Shown piece after piece: positions 9,926 through 18,109 of a stretch of DNA of 64,000 nt (positions are counted from its first letter, which is position 1; each line of letters opens with the position of its first letter). Under the pieces are notes generated by a model. The model was not told the DNA's origin, did no database searches, and worked only from the letters and a program-made list of their open reading frames with translations. A program made the position numbers and the translations under genes. This DNA is from Stutzerimonas kunmingensis (GTDB lineage Bacteria; Pseudomonadota; Gammaproteobacteria; Pseudomonadales; Pseudomonadaceae): positions 29,570 through 93,569 of the forward strand of contig NZ_JACXXG010000015.1 in the NCBI RefSeq assembly GCF_014764705.1, given 5' to 3'.

Positions 9926-10777
9926 TCACTTGAGCAGGCCGGCGGCGCGCGCGGCTTCTTCGATTCCGGCGTAGTTCTCCGGCTTGGTCTCGATAAAGCG
10001 ACTGGCGGCCTGCAGATCGAGAATCGCCTTATGCTCCGGGTTGGCCGGATCGAGGGCGAGGAAGGCAGCCTTGATCTTCTCGACCAGCGCCGGCTCGAGG
10101 TTGCCGCGCACGGTCCAGTTGTAGTCGTAATAAGGCGGAGTGGTGGAGATCACCCGGACCTTGTCGGTGTCGACCTTGCCGGCCGCGACCAGCTTGTCCC
10201 ACACCGAGGCGTTGAGCACGCCGGCGTCGGCCTTGCCGGCCTCGACCCAGGCGGCGGTGGCATCGTGGGCGCCGGAGTAGGCGATGCGCTTGAAAAACTG
10301 TTCCGGCTGGATGCCGTCCTTCAGCATGAAGTAGCGCGGCATCAGGCTACCTGAGGTCGACGACACGGAGCCGAAGGCGAAGGTCTTGCCCTTCAGGTCG
10401 GCCAGCGACTTCACCTCAGGATCGGCGGTGATGAACTTGCTGGTGAACTGCTCGTCTTGCTCGCGCTGCACCAGAGGGATCGCATCGCCGGTCTTCAGGC
10501 GCGTCTGGACGAAGGTGAAACCGCCCAGCCAGGCGAGATCGAGGCGGTCGGAAGCCAGGGATTCGACCACGGCCGCATAGTCCGATACCGGGGTGAACTT
10601 CACCGGCATGCCCAGCTGCTGTTCCAGGTATTCGCCCAGCGGCTTGAACTTGCGAATCAGCTCGGTCGGGGCTTCGTCGGGGATAGCGGAAACCCGCAGG
10701 GTTTCAGCGGCGTGGGTAGTAGCAATAGACAGGGACAGGGCAAGGCCGGCGACGGCTGCCAGGGAGCGCTTCAGCAT
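9926..10777 (-). CDS. PhnD-type periplasmic binding protein (phosphonate or selenium oxyanion)
   Basis: This is a 283-residue periplasmic binding protein with a signal peptide ending at about residue 23 (THA/AETLRVSAIPDE). The family features are ETLRVSAIPDEAPTELIRKF, SDRLDLAWLGGFTF and GKTFAFGSVSSTSG, the last forming the anion-binding loop of PhnD-like proteins. Pseudomonas proteins with this N-terminus are sometimes annotated as putative selenate-binding proteins. No phosphonate lyase, phosphonatase or selenium genes lie in the window, so I cannot decide the ligand. It is the first gene of the operon, 19 bp before the ATPase gene. Confidence 0.8.
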   Translation of the reverse strand: MLKRSLAAVAGLALSLSIATTHAAETLRVSAIPDEAPTELIRKFKPLGEYLEQQLGMPVKFTPVSDYAAVVESLASDRLDLAWLGGFTFVQTRLKTGDAIPLVQREQDEQFTSKFITADPEVKSLADLKGKTFAFGSVSSTSGSLMPRYFMLKDGIQPEQFFKRIAYSGAHDATAAWVEAGKADAGVLNASVWDKLVAAGKVDTDKVRVISTTPPYYDYNWTVRGNLEPALVEKIKAAFLALDPANPEHKAILDLQAASRFIETKPENYAGIEEAARAAGLLK

Positions 10778-11285
10778 TGAGGGTTCTCCGGTTCAATAGC
10801 GGAAAAAGCGCGCGGATTATAGAGCGTGGTAGGCGTGTGGCGCCAAGGGAAAGCTGAACAGGGACGCTTGGAGCGCCTCTGGCGCATTTCCATTGCAGAA
10901 ATATCGTGTAACACGACGAACTTTTTTCAGGCCCCAAACCTAAGTGATCTGTAGTGGCCGAATATGTGCAATGTGCCACCCCCGCAGGCAAAGGAAGCGA
11001 ATGTGAAGTGCGATAAGAAGCGTCGGTCCACCATGGTCTGGGCAGATGGTCACTCGTTCAGAGAGGTAGCGCGAATTCAGGCGCAACCTGTTGGCAGCGC
11101 GGAAATACGCAGCGTGCCTTTGACCGAGAAGATGTTCACCGAGGCGCGTATCGCAGCTGTCCTGCTCGGCCCACTGCTGATCGACCTGCCTCAGGGCTGA
11201 TAGGGCGACCTTGCTCTGGCCAGCGCCGCGGCAGTGCGAGGGATCGCAAGCCGCGGCAAGGCGTACAACGTATCAGCAGGTGCGC
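10778..11285. other. 508-bp gene-free interval upstream of the phnD-like gene
   Basis: I see no convincing gene here. Frames of 78-95 codons exist on both strands, but none has a ribosome binding site with a family-like product. The part from about 10886 to 10960 is visibly A+T-richer than its surroundings and probably holds the promoter of the phnD-like gene. It contains the palindrome at 10904-10916. Confidence 0.5.
10904..10916. promoter_or_regulatory. 13-bp palindrome, possible operator
   Basis: TCGTGT-A-ACACGA is a perfect 6-1-6 inverted repeat inside the A+T-rich stretch, about 127 bp upstream of the phnD-like start. Its size and position suit a binding site for a dimeric regulator, but I cannot name the protein. 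Confidence 0.35.
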
Positions 11286-12098
11286 TCAGGCGCCGGTGAA
11301 CAGTACCAGCAGCACCACACCGAGGATCAAGCGGTAGATCACGAACGGCAGCATGCCGACGCGCTCCAGCAACTTCAGGAAGATGTGGATGCACAGGTAG
11401 GCGCTCACCGCCGACAGCACCACACCCAGCCCCATCGCCGTCCAGTCAACCGCTACCCCGCCTTCCACCAGGTCGAGTGTGCTCAGCGCGCTGGCAAGCA
11501 CGATCACCGGGATCGACAGCAGAAAGGAAAAGCGTGCTGCGCCGGAGCGCGACAGGCCCAGCAACAGCCCGGCGGTCATCGTCACGCCCGAGCGCGAGGT
11601 GCCGGGAATCAGCGCCAGCGCCTGGGCGCAACCGATCAGCAGGATGTCCTTCCAGTTCAGGCTGTGCTCGTCGCGCGGTTGCGGGATTCGCCGGCTGACC
11701 ACGTCCGACCACCACAGAAGCAGACCGAAGCCGATGGTCGCCCAGGCGATCACCAGCGGCGAACGCAGCTGGACTTCGATGAAGTCCTTGAACAGCAGCC
11801 CGGCGATGCCGACCGGAATCGTTCCAAGGATCACCGCCCAGGCCAGCCGGCTGTCACCGACACGCTCGCGGCGGGCTAGAGATGCGAACCAGTCGCGCGT
11901 CATGCCGAAGACTTCCAGGCGGAAGTACCAGACCACTGCGGCCAGGGTGCCGAGGTGCACCGCCACGTCGAATGCCAGTCCCTGGTCGTCCCAACCCACC
12001 AGGTGCGGGAAGAGGATCAGATGAGCCGAGCTCGATACCGGCAAGAACTCGGTTAGTCCCTGCACGATGGCCAGGACGATGATCTGAATTAAATCCAT
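11286..12098 (-). CDS. uppP: undecaprenyl-diphosphatase UppP (BacA)
   Basis: This is a 270-residue polytopic membrane protein of normal UppP length. The two signature regions are present: GLTEFLPVSSSAHLIL near the N-terminus and PGTSRSGVTM in the middle, which supply the catalytic glutamates, serines and arginine. The enzyme dephosphorylates undecaprenyl pyrophosphate to recycle the lipid carrier for peptidoglycan and O-antigen, and its amount influences bacitracin resistance. It stands alone, divergent from the reductase gene at 12380. Confidence 0.95.
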   Translation of the reverse strand: MDLIQIIVLAIVQGLTEFLPVSSSAHLILFPHLVGWDDQGLAFDVAVHLGTLAAVVWYFRLEVFGMTRDWFASLARRERVGDSRLAWAVILGTIPVGIAGLLFKDFIEVQLRSPLVIAWATIGFGLLLWWSDVVSRRIPQPRDEHSLNWKDILLIGCAQALALIPGTSRSGVTMTAGLLLGLSRSGAARFSFLLSIPVIVLASALSTLDLVEGGVAVDWTAMGLGVVLSAVSAYLCIHIFLKLLERVGMLPFVIYRLILGVVLLVLFTGA

Positions 12099-12379
12099 TG
12101 CTTGTTTCCTGCGATGTCTTCTGATGCACGCGCGTTGCCAAGGGCAGGCGTGCGTTGAGCGGATGGGTCTGCGCGAGGCGATGCCCCGGGGCCTCCTTCA
12201 GAGGCGCTCGACGGCGGATCGTTCCGGTTGGTCGGGCAATTTGCTGGATCGGTCACAGTGGCATTGTGGCAGCAGTAAGGGAGCATTGAGCAGTTGAGGG
12301 GTAAGGGAGGTACATCGTTTGGCCGTTCCTGGCGGTGCGGCGCTAGAATCACGACCCTAGTTCGTCAAGGAGCCGCCTC

Positions 12380-13267
12380 ATGTCCGACCTGCCAACCCTC
12401 GCTTTTGCCGGTATCGGCCTGATGGGCCTGCCGATGTGTCGACGCCTGCTGGCGGCGGGGTATCGCCTGGCGGTGTGGAATCGCTCGCCCGAGAAGTGCC
12501 AGCCGCTGGTAGAGCTGGGGGCCAGGGCGGTGGCGACGCCCGCCGAGCTCTGTGCCGAGGCCGACATTGTGCTGTTGTGTCTGGCCGACACCGCCGCTGT
12601 GCGCGAGGTGCTTTTCGGCAAGGGCGGCATCGCCGACGGTGGCAAGGCTGGCAAAGTGCTGGTCGATCACTCCAGCCTGGAGCCGACGGCAACCCGCGAC
12701 ATGGCCGCCGAGCTGGAATTTCGCAGTGGCATGCGCTGGGTGGATGCGCCGGTGTCCGGGGGGACCGCAGGAGCGGAGGCTGGCAGCCTGGTGATCATGG
12801 CTGGTGGTCGCGTCGAGGATGTCGAACGGGTGCGCCCGGTGCTGATGAACCTGGGGCAGCGTCTTACCCATATGGGCGAGGTCGGCGCCGGCCAGGTGAC
12901 CAAGGTCTGCAACCAGATGATTGTCGCCTGCAATGCGCTGGTGATCGCCGAGGTGGTGGCTCTGGCCGAACGTGCCGGGGTCGATTCCAGTCTGCTGGCC
13001 CCGGCTCTGGCTGGAGGCTTCGCCGACTCCAAGCCGCTGCAGATCCTTGCGCCGCAGATGGCTGCGAGCGAGTTCGAACCGGTGAAATGGCATGTGCGCA
13101 CCTTGCTCAAGGATCTGGACACTGCGGTGAAACTGTCCCGCGAGCAGGGTTCGGCAACGCCCTTGAGCGGGTTGGCGGCGCAGCTGATGCGCCTGCATGG
13201 CAGCCAGGGCAATCTGGAGCGTGATCCCGCCACGCTGGTGCAGGTGTACCGGGAGGGCGGCCAATGA
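12380..13267 (+). CDS. glxR: 2-hydroxy-3-oxopropionate (tartronate semialdehyde) reductase family
   Basis: This is a 295-residue beta-hydroxyacid dehydrogenase. The NAD(P)-binding motif is AGIGLMGLPMC (residues 10-20), the substrate loop is DAPVSGGTAGAEAGSL, and the catalytic lysine lies in GAGQVTKVCNQM. AAGGAG stands 10 nt before the ATG. With the adjacent hydroxypyruvate isomerase it suggests the glyoxylate-to-glycerate route, in which GlxR reduces tartronate semialdehyde to D-glycerate. Glyoxylate carboligase (gcl) is not in the window, so a related role such as L-threonate dehydrogenase remains possible. Confidence 0.85.
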   Translation: MSDLPTLAFAGIGLMGLPMCRRLLAAGYRLAVWNRSPEKCQPLVELGARAVATPAELCAEADIVLLCLADTAAVREVLFGKGGIADGGKAGKVLVDHSSLEPTATRDMAAELEFRSGMRWVDAPVSGGTAGAEAGSLVIMAGGRVEDVERVRPVLMNLGQRLTHMGEVGAGQVTKVCNQMIVACNALVIAEVVALAERAGVDSSLLAPALAGGFADSKPLQILAPQMAASEFEPVKWHVRTLLKDLDTAVKLSREQGSATPLSGLAAQLMRLHGSQGNLERDPATLVQVYREGGQ

Positions 13268-14046
13268 AGATCGCCGCCAACCTGTCGCTGCTGTTCACCG
13301 AGCTGCCGCTCACCGAGCGCATTCTCGCCGCCCGCAGCGCCGGTTTCGATGGCGTGGAGATCCAGTTTCCTTATGAAGTCCCAGCCATTCGCCTGAAGGA
13401 GCAGCTCGAGCGTGCCGGCATGCCGCTGGTGCTGATCAATCTGCCCGCCGGCGATCTGCTGCAGGGCGGTCCTGGTCTGGCGGCAGTGCCGGACCGGCAG
13501 GAGGCATTCGACGCGGCTCTGCAGGAGGCGCTGACCTATGCGCTGATGGTTCGACCGGCCAGTGTCAACGTGCTGCCGGGCCGCCTCGCCGAGGGCGTCG
13601 ACCGCGAGCTGGCGCTGGAGACGCTTGAGCACAACCTGTGGAAGACCGCCGACGCCTTCGACATGCTCGGCATCCGTGTGCTCTGCGAGGCGATCAACCC
13701 GCTCGACATGCCAGGCTTTCTGATCAACAGCGCGGCGGATCTGGAGGCTCTGCTGCAGCGCGTCGATCACCCCAACTGCCTGGCGCAACTGGATTTCTAC
13801 CATATGGCACGCCAGGAGCTGGACCTGCCCAGCTGCATTACCCGGCTGGGCGAGCGCATCGGTCATGTGCAGTTCGCCGACTGCCCGGGCCGCGGCGCGC
13901 CTGGTAGTGGTGAGCTGGACTTCGGCGCAGCGCTGCAGGCCTTGCAGGCCAGCGGCTACCAGGGCTGGCTGAGCGCCGAATACAAACCGGGGGAGCAGGG
14001 CACCGAAGCCGACCTGGGCTGGCTGGCCGAGTGGCGCGGGCGCTGA
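13264..14046 (+). CDS. hyi: hydroxypyruvate isomerase family protein
   Basis: This is a 260-residue TIM-barrel sugar isomerase/endonuclease IV-like protein. The N-terminus MKIAANLSLLFTELPLTER and the segments CEAINPLDMPGF, LDFYHMARQE and HVQFADCPGRGAPGSGELDF are characteristic of Hyi, with metal-binding Glu, Asp, His and Glu residues in these segments. It interconverts hydroxypyruvate and tartronate semialdehyde; the closely related OtnI acts on 2-oxotetronates. The start overlaps the reductase stop by ATGA (13264-13267), so the two proteins are probably made in step. Confidence 0.88.
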   Translation: MKIAANLSLLFTELPLTERILAARSAGFDGVEIQFPYEVPAIRLKEQLERAGMPLVLINLPAGDLLQGGPGLAAVPDRQEAFDAALQEALTYALMVRPASVNVLPGRLAEGVDRELALETLEHNLWKTADAFDMLGIRVLCEAINPLDMPGFLINSAADLEALLQRVDHPNCLAQLDFYHMARQELDLPSCITRLGERIGHVQFADCPGRGAPGSGELDFGAALQALQASGYQGWLSAEYKPGEQGTEADLGWLAEWRGR

Positions 14047-14166
14047 GCCATCGCGGGGCATAAGCGAAGGTGATGTTCGGAGACAGGATCAGGCACAGAC
14101 TCTAGAGTCATGGTCGAGTCCCGGCTGGTCTGCGGCCGGAATATAAGAACAATCGAGACCGACGTC

Positions 14167-15513
14167 ATGCAGCCTTCCACCCAAGCATCCAACGCCTGGC
14201 GCGTGCTGTTTCTGCTCTTTCTGGCGAACCTGTTCAACTTTTTCGATCGCACCATACCGGCGATCATCGCCGAGCCGATCCGCCTGGAGTGGAGCCTCAA
14301 CGATTTCCAGCTCGGCCTGATCGGCACCGCCTTCACCATCGTCTACGCCATTGCCGGGCTGCCCCTGGGGCGCATGGCGGACCTCGGTTCGCGGCGCAAG
14401 ATCATGGGCTGGGGGCTCACCGCGTGGAGCGGCCTGACCGCGATTAACGGCCTGGCCTGGAACTTCTGGAGCTTCCTGCTGGTGCGCATGGGCATCGGCA
14501 TCGGCGAGGCCAGTTACGCGCCCGCCGCCAACTCGCTGATCGGCGACCTGTTTCCGGCGCACAAGCGCTCCCGGGCCATGGGCATCTTCATGCTCGGCCT
14601 GCCGTTGGGCCTGTTGCTGGCGTTCTTCACCATCGGTTCCATGGTCGAGGCGTTCGGCAGCTGGCGCGCGCCCTTCTTCATCGCCGCGGTGCCCGGCCTG
14701 GTGCTGGCGCTGTTCATCTTTCTGATCAAGGAGCCCAAGCGCGGCGCGGCCGAGACCGTCAAGGTGTCCCAGGAGCCGGTGCAGCAGCCGATCCGCAAGG
14801 TGCTGTCGATTCGCACCTTCTGGTGGCTGGTGCTGGCCGGCCTGGCATTCAACTTCGCCACCTATGCCTGCAACGCCTTCATGGTGCCGTTGCTGATGCG
14901 TTATCACGGTGTCTCGCTGGTACAGGCGTCGGTCGCCACGGGCGTGATCGTCGGCTTGACCGGCCTGTTCGGGTTGACCCTGGGCGGCTGGGTCGCTGAC
15001 CGTATCCACCAGCGCTACGCCCGTGGTCGCCTGATCTTCGCCGCTGTGAGCATGTTGATCGCGACCATCGCGACCGGCTATGCGCTGCTGGCCGGCCGCA
15101 TCGAGGTCGGCATGTTCGTCGCGGTGTTCAGCATTGGCTGGCTGTTCTCCTACAACTTCTATACCTGCGTCTACACGGCGATTCAGGACGTGGTCGAACC
15201 ACGCCTGCGGGCCACGGCCATGGCGCTGTTCTTCGCCGGCCTGTACCTGCTGGGCGGCGGCATGGGGACAGTAGTGGTGGGGCTGCTCTCGGACCACTTC
15301 GCCGAAGGGGCGATGCTGGCAGCGGGCGCCAGCGAGATGGCCGAGGCCTTCCGTGCCGAGGGTCTGCACGGGGCGATGTATCTGATACCGGCGTCGCTGC
15401 TGCTGACCATGCTGTTCCTGTTTCAGGCATCGCGGACCTTCTGCGCCGATGCCAAGCGCATGACTGCCGGGATGACGGCCGATGCGCCCGGCGCGGAGGC
15501 GGTGCCTGCCTGA
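14167..15513 (+). CDS. MFS transporter (spinster-like)
   Basis: This is a 448-residue permease with about 12 membrane segments. I start it at the ATG at 14167 because this gives the normal short cytoplasmic N-terminus before the first helix (FLLFLANLFNFFDRTIPAI). The loop between helices 2 and 3 has the MFS motif GRMADLGSRRKIM. FFDRTIPAIIAEPIRLEWSL resembles the spinster/anion-cation symporter branch, whose substrates include organic acids. It follows hyi by about 120 bp on the same strand and might import a related hydroxy acid, but that is inference from position only. Confidence 0.8.
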   Translation: MQPSTQASNAWRVLFLLFLANLFNFFDRTIPAIIAEPIRLEWSLNDFQLGLIGTAFTIVYAIAGLPLGRMADLGSRRKIMGWGLTAWSGLTAINGLAWNFWSFLLVRMGIGIGEASYAPAANSLIGDLFPAHKRSRAMGIFMLGLPLGLLLAFFTIGSMVEAFGSWRAPFFIAAVPGLVLALFIFLIKEPKRGAAETVKVSQEPVQQPIRKVLSIRTFWWLVLAGLAFNFATYACNAFMVPLLMRYHGVSLVQASVATGVIVGLTGLFGLTLGGWVADRIHQRYARGRLIFAAVSMLIATIATGYALLAGRIEVGMFVAVFSIGWLFSYNFYTCVYTAIQDVVEPRLRATAMALFFAGLYLLGGGMGTVVVGLLSDHFAEGAMLAAGASEMAEAFRAEGLHGAMYLIPASLLLTMLFLFQASRTFCADAKRMTAGMTADAPGAEAVPA

Positions 15514-15671
15514 TACGTTTGCGTTATGGGGTTTGTGCCTGGACCAGCGATGGCCGGGCATTTTTTTTGTCTGGAGAAAGCCATCGAGGGGCTAACCGAC
15601 GATAGGCCTGCATCGGCGGGCCGCCTCCTTTACACTGCGCGGCCGTTTTTTCAGTACCCGTGGAACACGCC

Positions 15672-16937
15672 ATGCTCAACGCCTCATCCGCCCGCGCCTG
15701 CGGCATCGACTTCGGCACCTCGAATTCCACGGTTGGTTGGTGGCGCTCCGGCGTCGATCCGCTGATCGCGCTGGAAGGCGAGCAGCCGACCTTGCCGTCG
15801 GTGGTGTTCTTCAATCTCGAAGAGCGCCGGCCGGTCTACGGTCGCCAGGCGCTGAGCGAATATCTGGAGGGCTATGAAGGCCGCCTGATGCGTTCGCTCA
15901 AGAGCCTGCTCGGCTCCAAGCTGCTGAAAAGCGAAACCACCGTGCTCGGCAGCGCCATGCCGTTCAAGGAAATCCTCGGCCTGTTCCTCGGCACCCTCAA
16001 GCAGCGCGCCGAAACGGCTGCCGGCCGGCCATTCGAGGAAGTCGTGTTGGGGCGGCCGGTGTTTTTCGTCGATGACGACCCGCAGGCCGACCGCGAGGCA
16101 TCGGACACATTGGCCGCTGCCGCCCGCAAGATCGGCTTCAAGGACGTGTCCTTCCAGTACGAGCCGATCGCTGCGGCCTTCGATTACGAGTCGCGTATCG
16201 AACGCGAAGAGCGCGTGCTGATCGTCGATATCGGCGGTGGTACCTCCGACTTCTCGCTGGTGCGGCTGTCGCCCGAGCGTCGGGACGTCGATGATCGACA
16301 GGCTGATATTCTCGCCACCGGCGGTGTGCACATCGGCGGTACCGACTTCGACAAGCAGCTCAGCCTAAGCGGGGTGATGCCGTTGTTCGGCTATGGCAGC
16401 CGGATGAAGAGCGATGCACCGATGCCGACCAGCACCCACCTCAACCTGGCCACCTGGCACACCATCAATGCGGTCTACGCGCCGGCCTCGCTACGGGCGT
16501 TGCAGAGCATGCGCTACGACATCGTCGACCCCACCGGTATCGACCGGCTGTTCCGCCTGATCGAGCAGCGCGCCGGACACTGGCTGGCGATGCAGGTGGA
16601 GCAGGGCAAGATCGAGCTGACCGAGGCGGAGCAGTTCGCCATCGACTTCCAGCGTATCGAGCCGCAACTGCAGGTCGAGCTGACCCGCCAGGGCTTCGAA
16701 GGCGCCATCGCCGCACTGCTTGACCGCATCGGTGGCAGCATCAATCAGCTGCTGGCGGATGCCGGCGTGCGCCATGATGAGGTCGATACGGTGTTCTTCA
16801 CCGGTGGCTCGAGCGCCATTCCGGCACTGCGCGACAGCGTTGCCGGGCTGCTGCCCCGTGCACGGCACGTTGAAGGCAATCGCTTCGGGAGCATCGGCAG
16901 CGGATTGGCCATCGAGGCGCGCAAGCGCTACGGTTGA
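15672..16937 (+). CDS. yegD: Hsp70-family protein YegD
   Basis: This is a 421-residue actin/Hsp70-fold ATPase without a substrate-binding domain. Phosphate-1 motif is GIDFGTSNSTVGWW (residues 10-23), phosphate-2 is VLIVDIGGGTSDFSLV and the adenosine motif is FFTGGSSAIPAL near the C-terminus. The length and layout match E. coli YegD, a chaperone-like protein of unknown role. I chose the ATG at 15672; a GTG in frame at 15660 would add four residues. A CHAD-domain gene follows 116 bp downstream. Confidence 0.85.
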   Translation: MLNASSARACGIDFGTSNSTVGWWRSGVDPLIALEGEQPTLPSVVFFNLEERRPVYGRQALSEYLEGYEGRLMRSLKSLLGSKLLKSETTVLGSAMPFKEILGLFLGTLKQRAETAAGRPFEEVVLGRPVFFVDDDPQADREASDTLAAAARKIGFKDVSFQYEPIAAAFDYESRIEREERVLIVDIGGGTSDFSLVRLSPERRDVDDRQADILATGGVHIGGTDFDKQLSLSGVMPLFGYGSRMKSDAPMPTSTHLNLATWHTINAVYAPASLRALQSMRYDIVDPTGIDRLFRLIEQRAGHWLAMQVEQGKIELTEAEQFAIDFQRIEPQLQVELTRQGFEGAIAALLDRIGGSINQLLADAGVRHDEVDTVFFTGGSSAIPALRDSVAGLLPRARHVEGNRFGSIGSGLAIEARKRYG

Positions 16938-17006
16938 AATGGAATCCCGGCGTTGCTGACACAAATCTTCACATTGCTGGGATAACACCCGGCGTGGCGT
17001 GCGGGT

Positions 17007-17042
17007 CTCAATACGGATGCTCCAGCGGAGCGTGTCATTGAG
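17007..17042 (+). promoter_or_regulatory. nested inverted repeats in the CHAD gene leader
   Basis: An outer pair CTCAAT/ATTGAG (17007-17012 and 17037-17042) encloses an inner hairpin GCTCC-AGC-GGAGC (17019-17031). The outer 3' arm touches the ribosome binding region GAGGGATAACG in front of the ATG at 17054, so the structure could limit ribosome access. Confidence 0.3.
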
Positions 17043-17053
17043 GGATAACGCAA

Positions 17054-17962
17054 ATGGCCTATCGAATACGCCCAGCGCGCAATGCTGCCAAAGAGGTGCG
17101 CAAGGCCGCGCTGGGGCGCATCAACAAGGCGATCCAGGCGCTCTGTGTCGAGCCGTCCGAGCGGGCCGAGGGCGTGCACCAGGCGCGCAAGCGCTTCAAG
17201 GAATTGCGCGCGTTGCTGCGGCTGGTGCGTGAACCGCTCGGTGCGCGTTTCAGTGTCGACAATCGTCGGCTGCGCGATGCCGGACGACGCCTGGCCGAGT
17301 CACGCGATGCCGCCGCCATGCTGGAAAGCTGGGACGCCCTGGCGCGCACCGATCAGCCACTGTTCGTCAGCGATGCGTTCCGCCAGATCCGTCTGCGCTT
17401 GCAGCAGCGCGCCGCGCCGGATGGTGAGGTGCATACCGGCTTCGATGTGGAAGTGACGCAGGTGCTGGGTGACCTGCGCGCACTGACTCGAGACGTGCAG
17501 CACTGGAAATTGCCGGGCAAAGGCTTCGGCTTACTCTCCGCGGGCTTTCGGCGAACCTATGCCGACGGTGTGCGGGATCTCGCACGTGCGCAAAAGGCGG
17601 ACTCGGATGAGTTGCTTCACGAATGGCGCAAGCGGGTGAAGGACCACTGGTATCACTGCCAGCTGCTGTCTCCGTGCTGGCCTGATGCGCTGGAAAGTCG
17701 CGCGGAGCAGCTCAAGCAGGTCGCCGACGCGCTGGGTGACGAACACGACCTAGCGGTGATGACTGAGCTGATGCAGGGCGAGCCCGAGCTGTTCGGTACA
17801 CCGGATACCCGTGAAGCGGTGCAGCGCTGTATCGAACAGCGACGGGCGCAATTGCAACAGCGCGCGCTGCGCCTGGGCCGCCGCTTGTATGCCGAACCGC
17901 CAAGGGCGCTGGCGGAGCGGGTCGGGGCGTACTGGCGTATCGCACGTAAGGAATCGGAATAA
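17054..17962 (+). CDS. CHAD domain protein (polyphosphate-binding helical domain)
   Basis: This is a 302-residue, arginine-rich, mostly helical protein. Conserved basic patches of the CHAD family are visible: HQARKRFKELRALLRLVRE near residue 40, LHEWRKRVKDHWYHCQLL in the middle, and ALGDEHDLAVMTEL in the second half. CHAD domains bind polyphosphate through these histidine and arginine surfaces and often localise to polyphosphate granules. There is no CYTH domain attached. GAGGG lies at suitable distance before the ATG at 17054. The gene converges on rapA. Confidence 0.85.
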   Translation: MAYRIRPARNAAKEVRKAALGRINKAIQALCVEPSERAEGVHQARKRFKELRALLRLVREPLGARFSVDNRRLRDAGRRLAESRDAAAMLESWDALARTDQPLFVSDAFRQIRLRLQQRAAPDGEVHTGFDVEVTQVLGDLRALTRDVQHWKLPGKGFGLLSAGFRRTYADGVRDLARAQKADSDELLHEWRKRVKDHWYHCQLLSPCWPDALESRAEQLKQVADALGDEHDLAVMTELMQGEPELFGTPDTREAVQRCIEQRRAQLQQRALRLGRRLYAEPPRALAERVGAYWRIARKESE

Positions 17963-18010
17963 TAGGAGCACGCCTCGACGAGGCCGCTCTCGGGGAAGCG
18001 CGGACCGCCT

Positions 18011-18061
18011 CGTTCAGGTCGGGAGCGAGGTGGTCCAACCGCTGGCGCGTTGACCTGAACG
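18011..18061. repeat. long-looped inverted repeat between convergent genes
   Basis: CGTTCAGGTC (18011-18020) is perfectly complementary to GACCTGAACG (18052-18061) with a 31-nt loop. It lies between the CHAD stop and the rapA stop, so it may act as a two-way terminator, although no T run follows it. Confidence 0.4.
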
Positions 18062-18109
18062 GATGGTTTGGACACCGCCTTCAGGACACACGGGCAAAGC
18101 GCTGCCGGC

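Noticed and set aside
10964..11200. Possible 78-codon gene in the interval between the PhnD-type gene and uppP
   Set aside because: No good ribosome binding site, no recognisable product and overlapping open frames on the other strand; left as gene-free.
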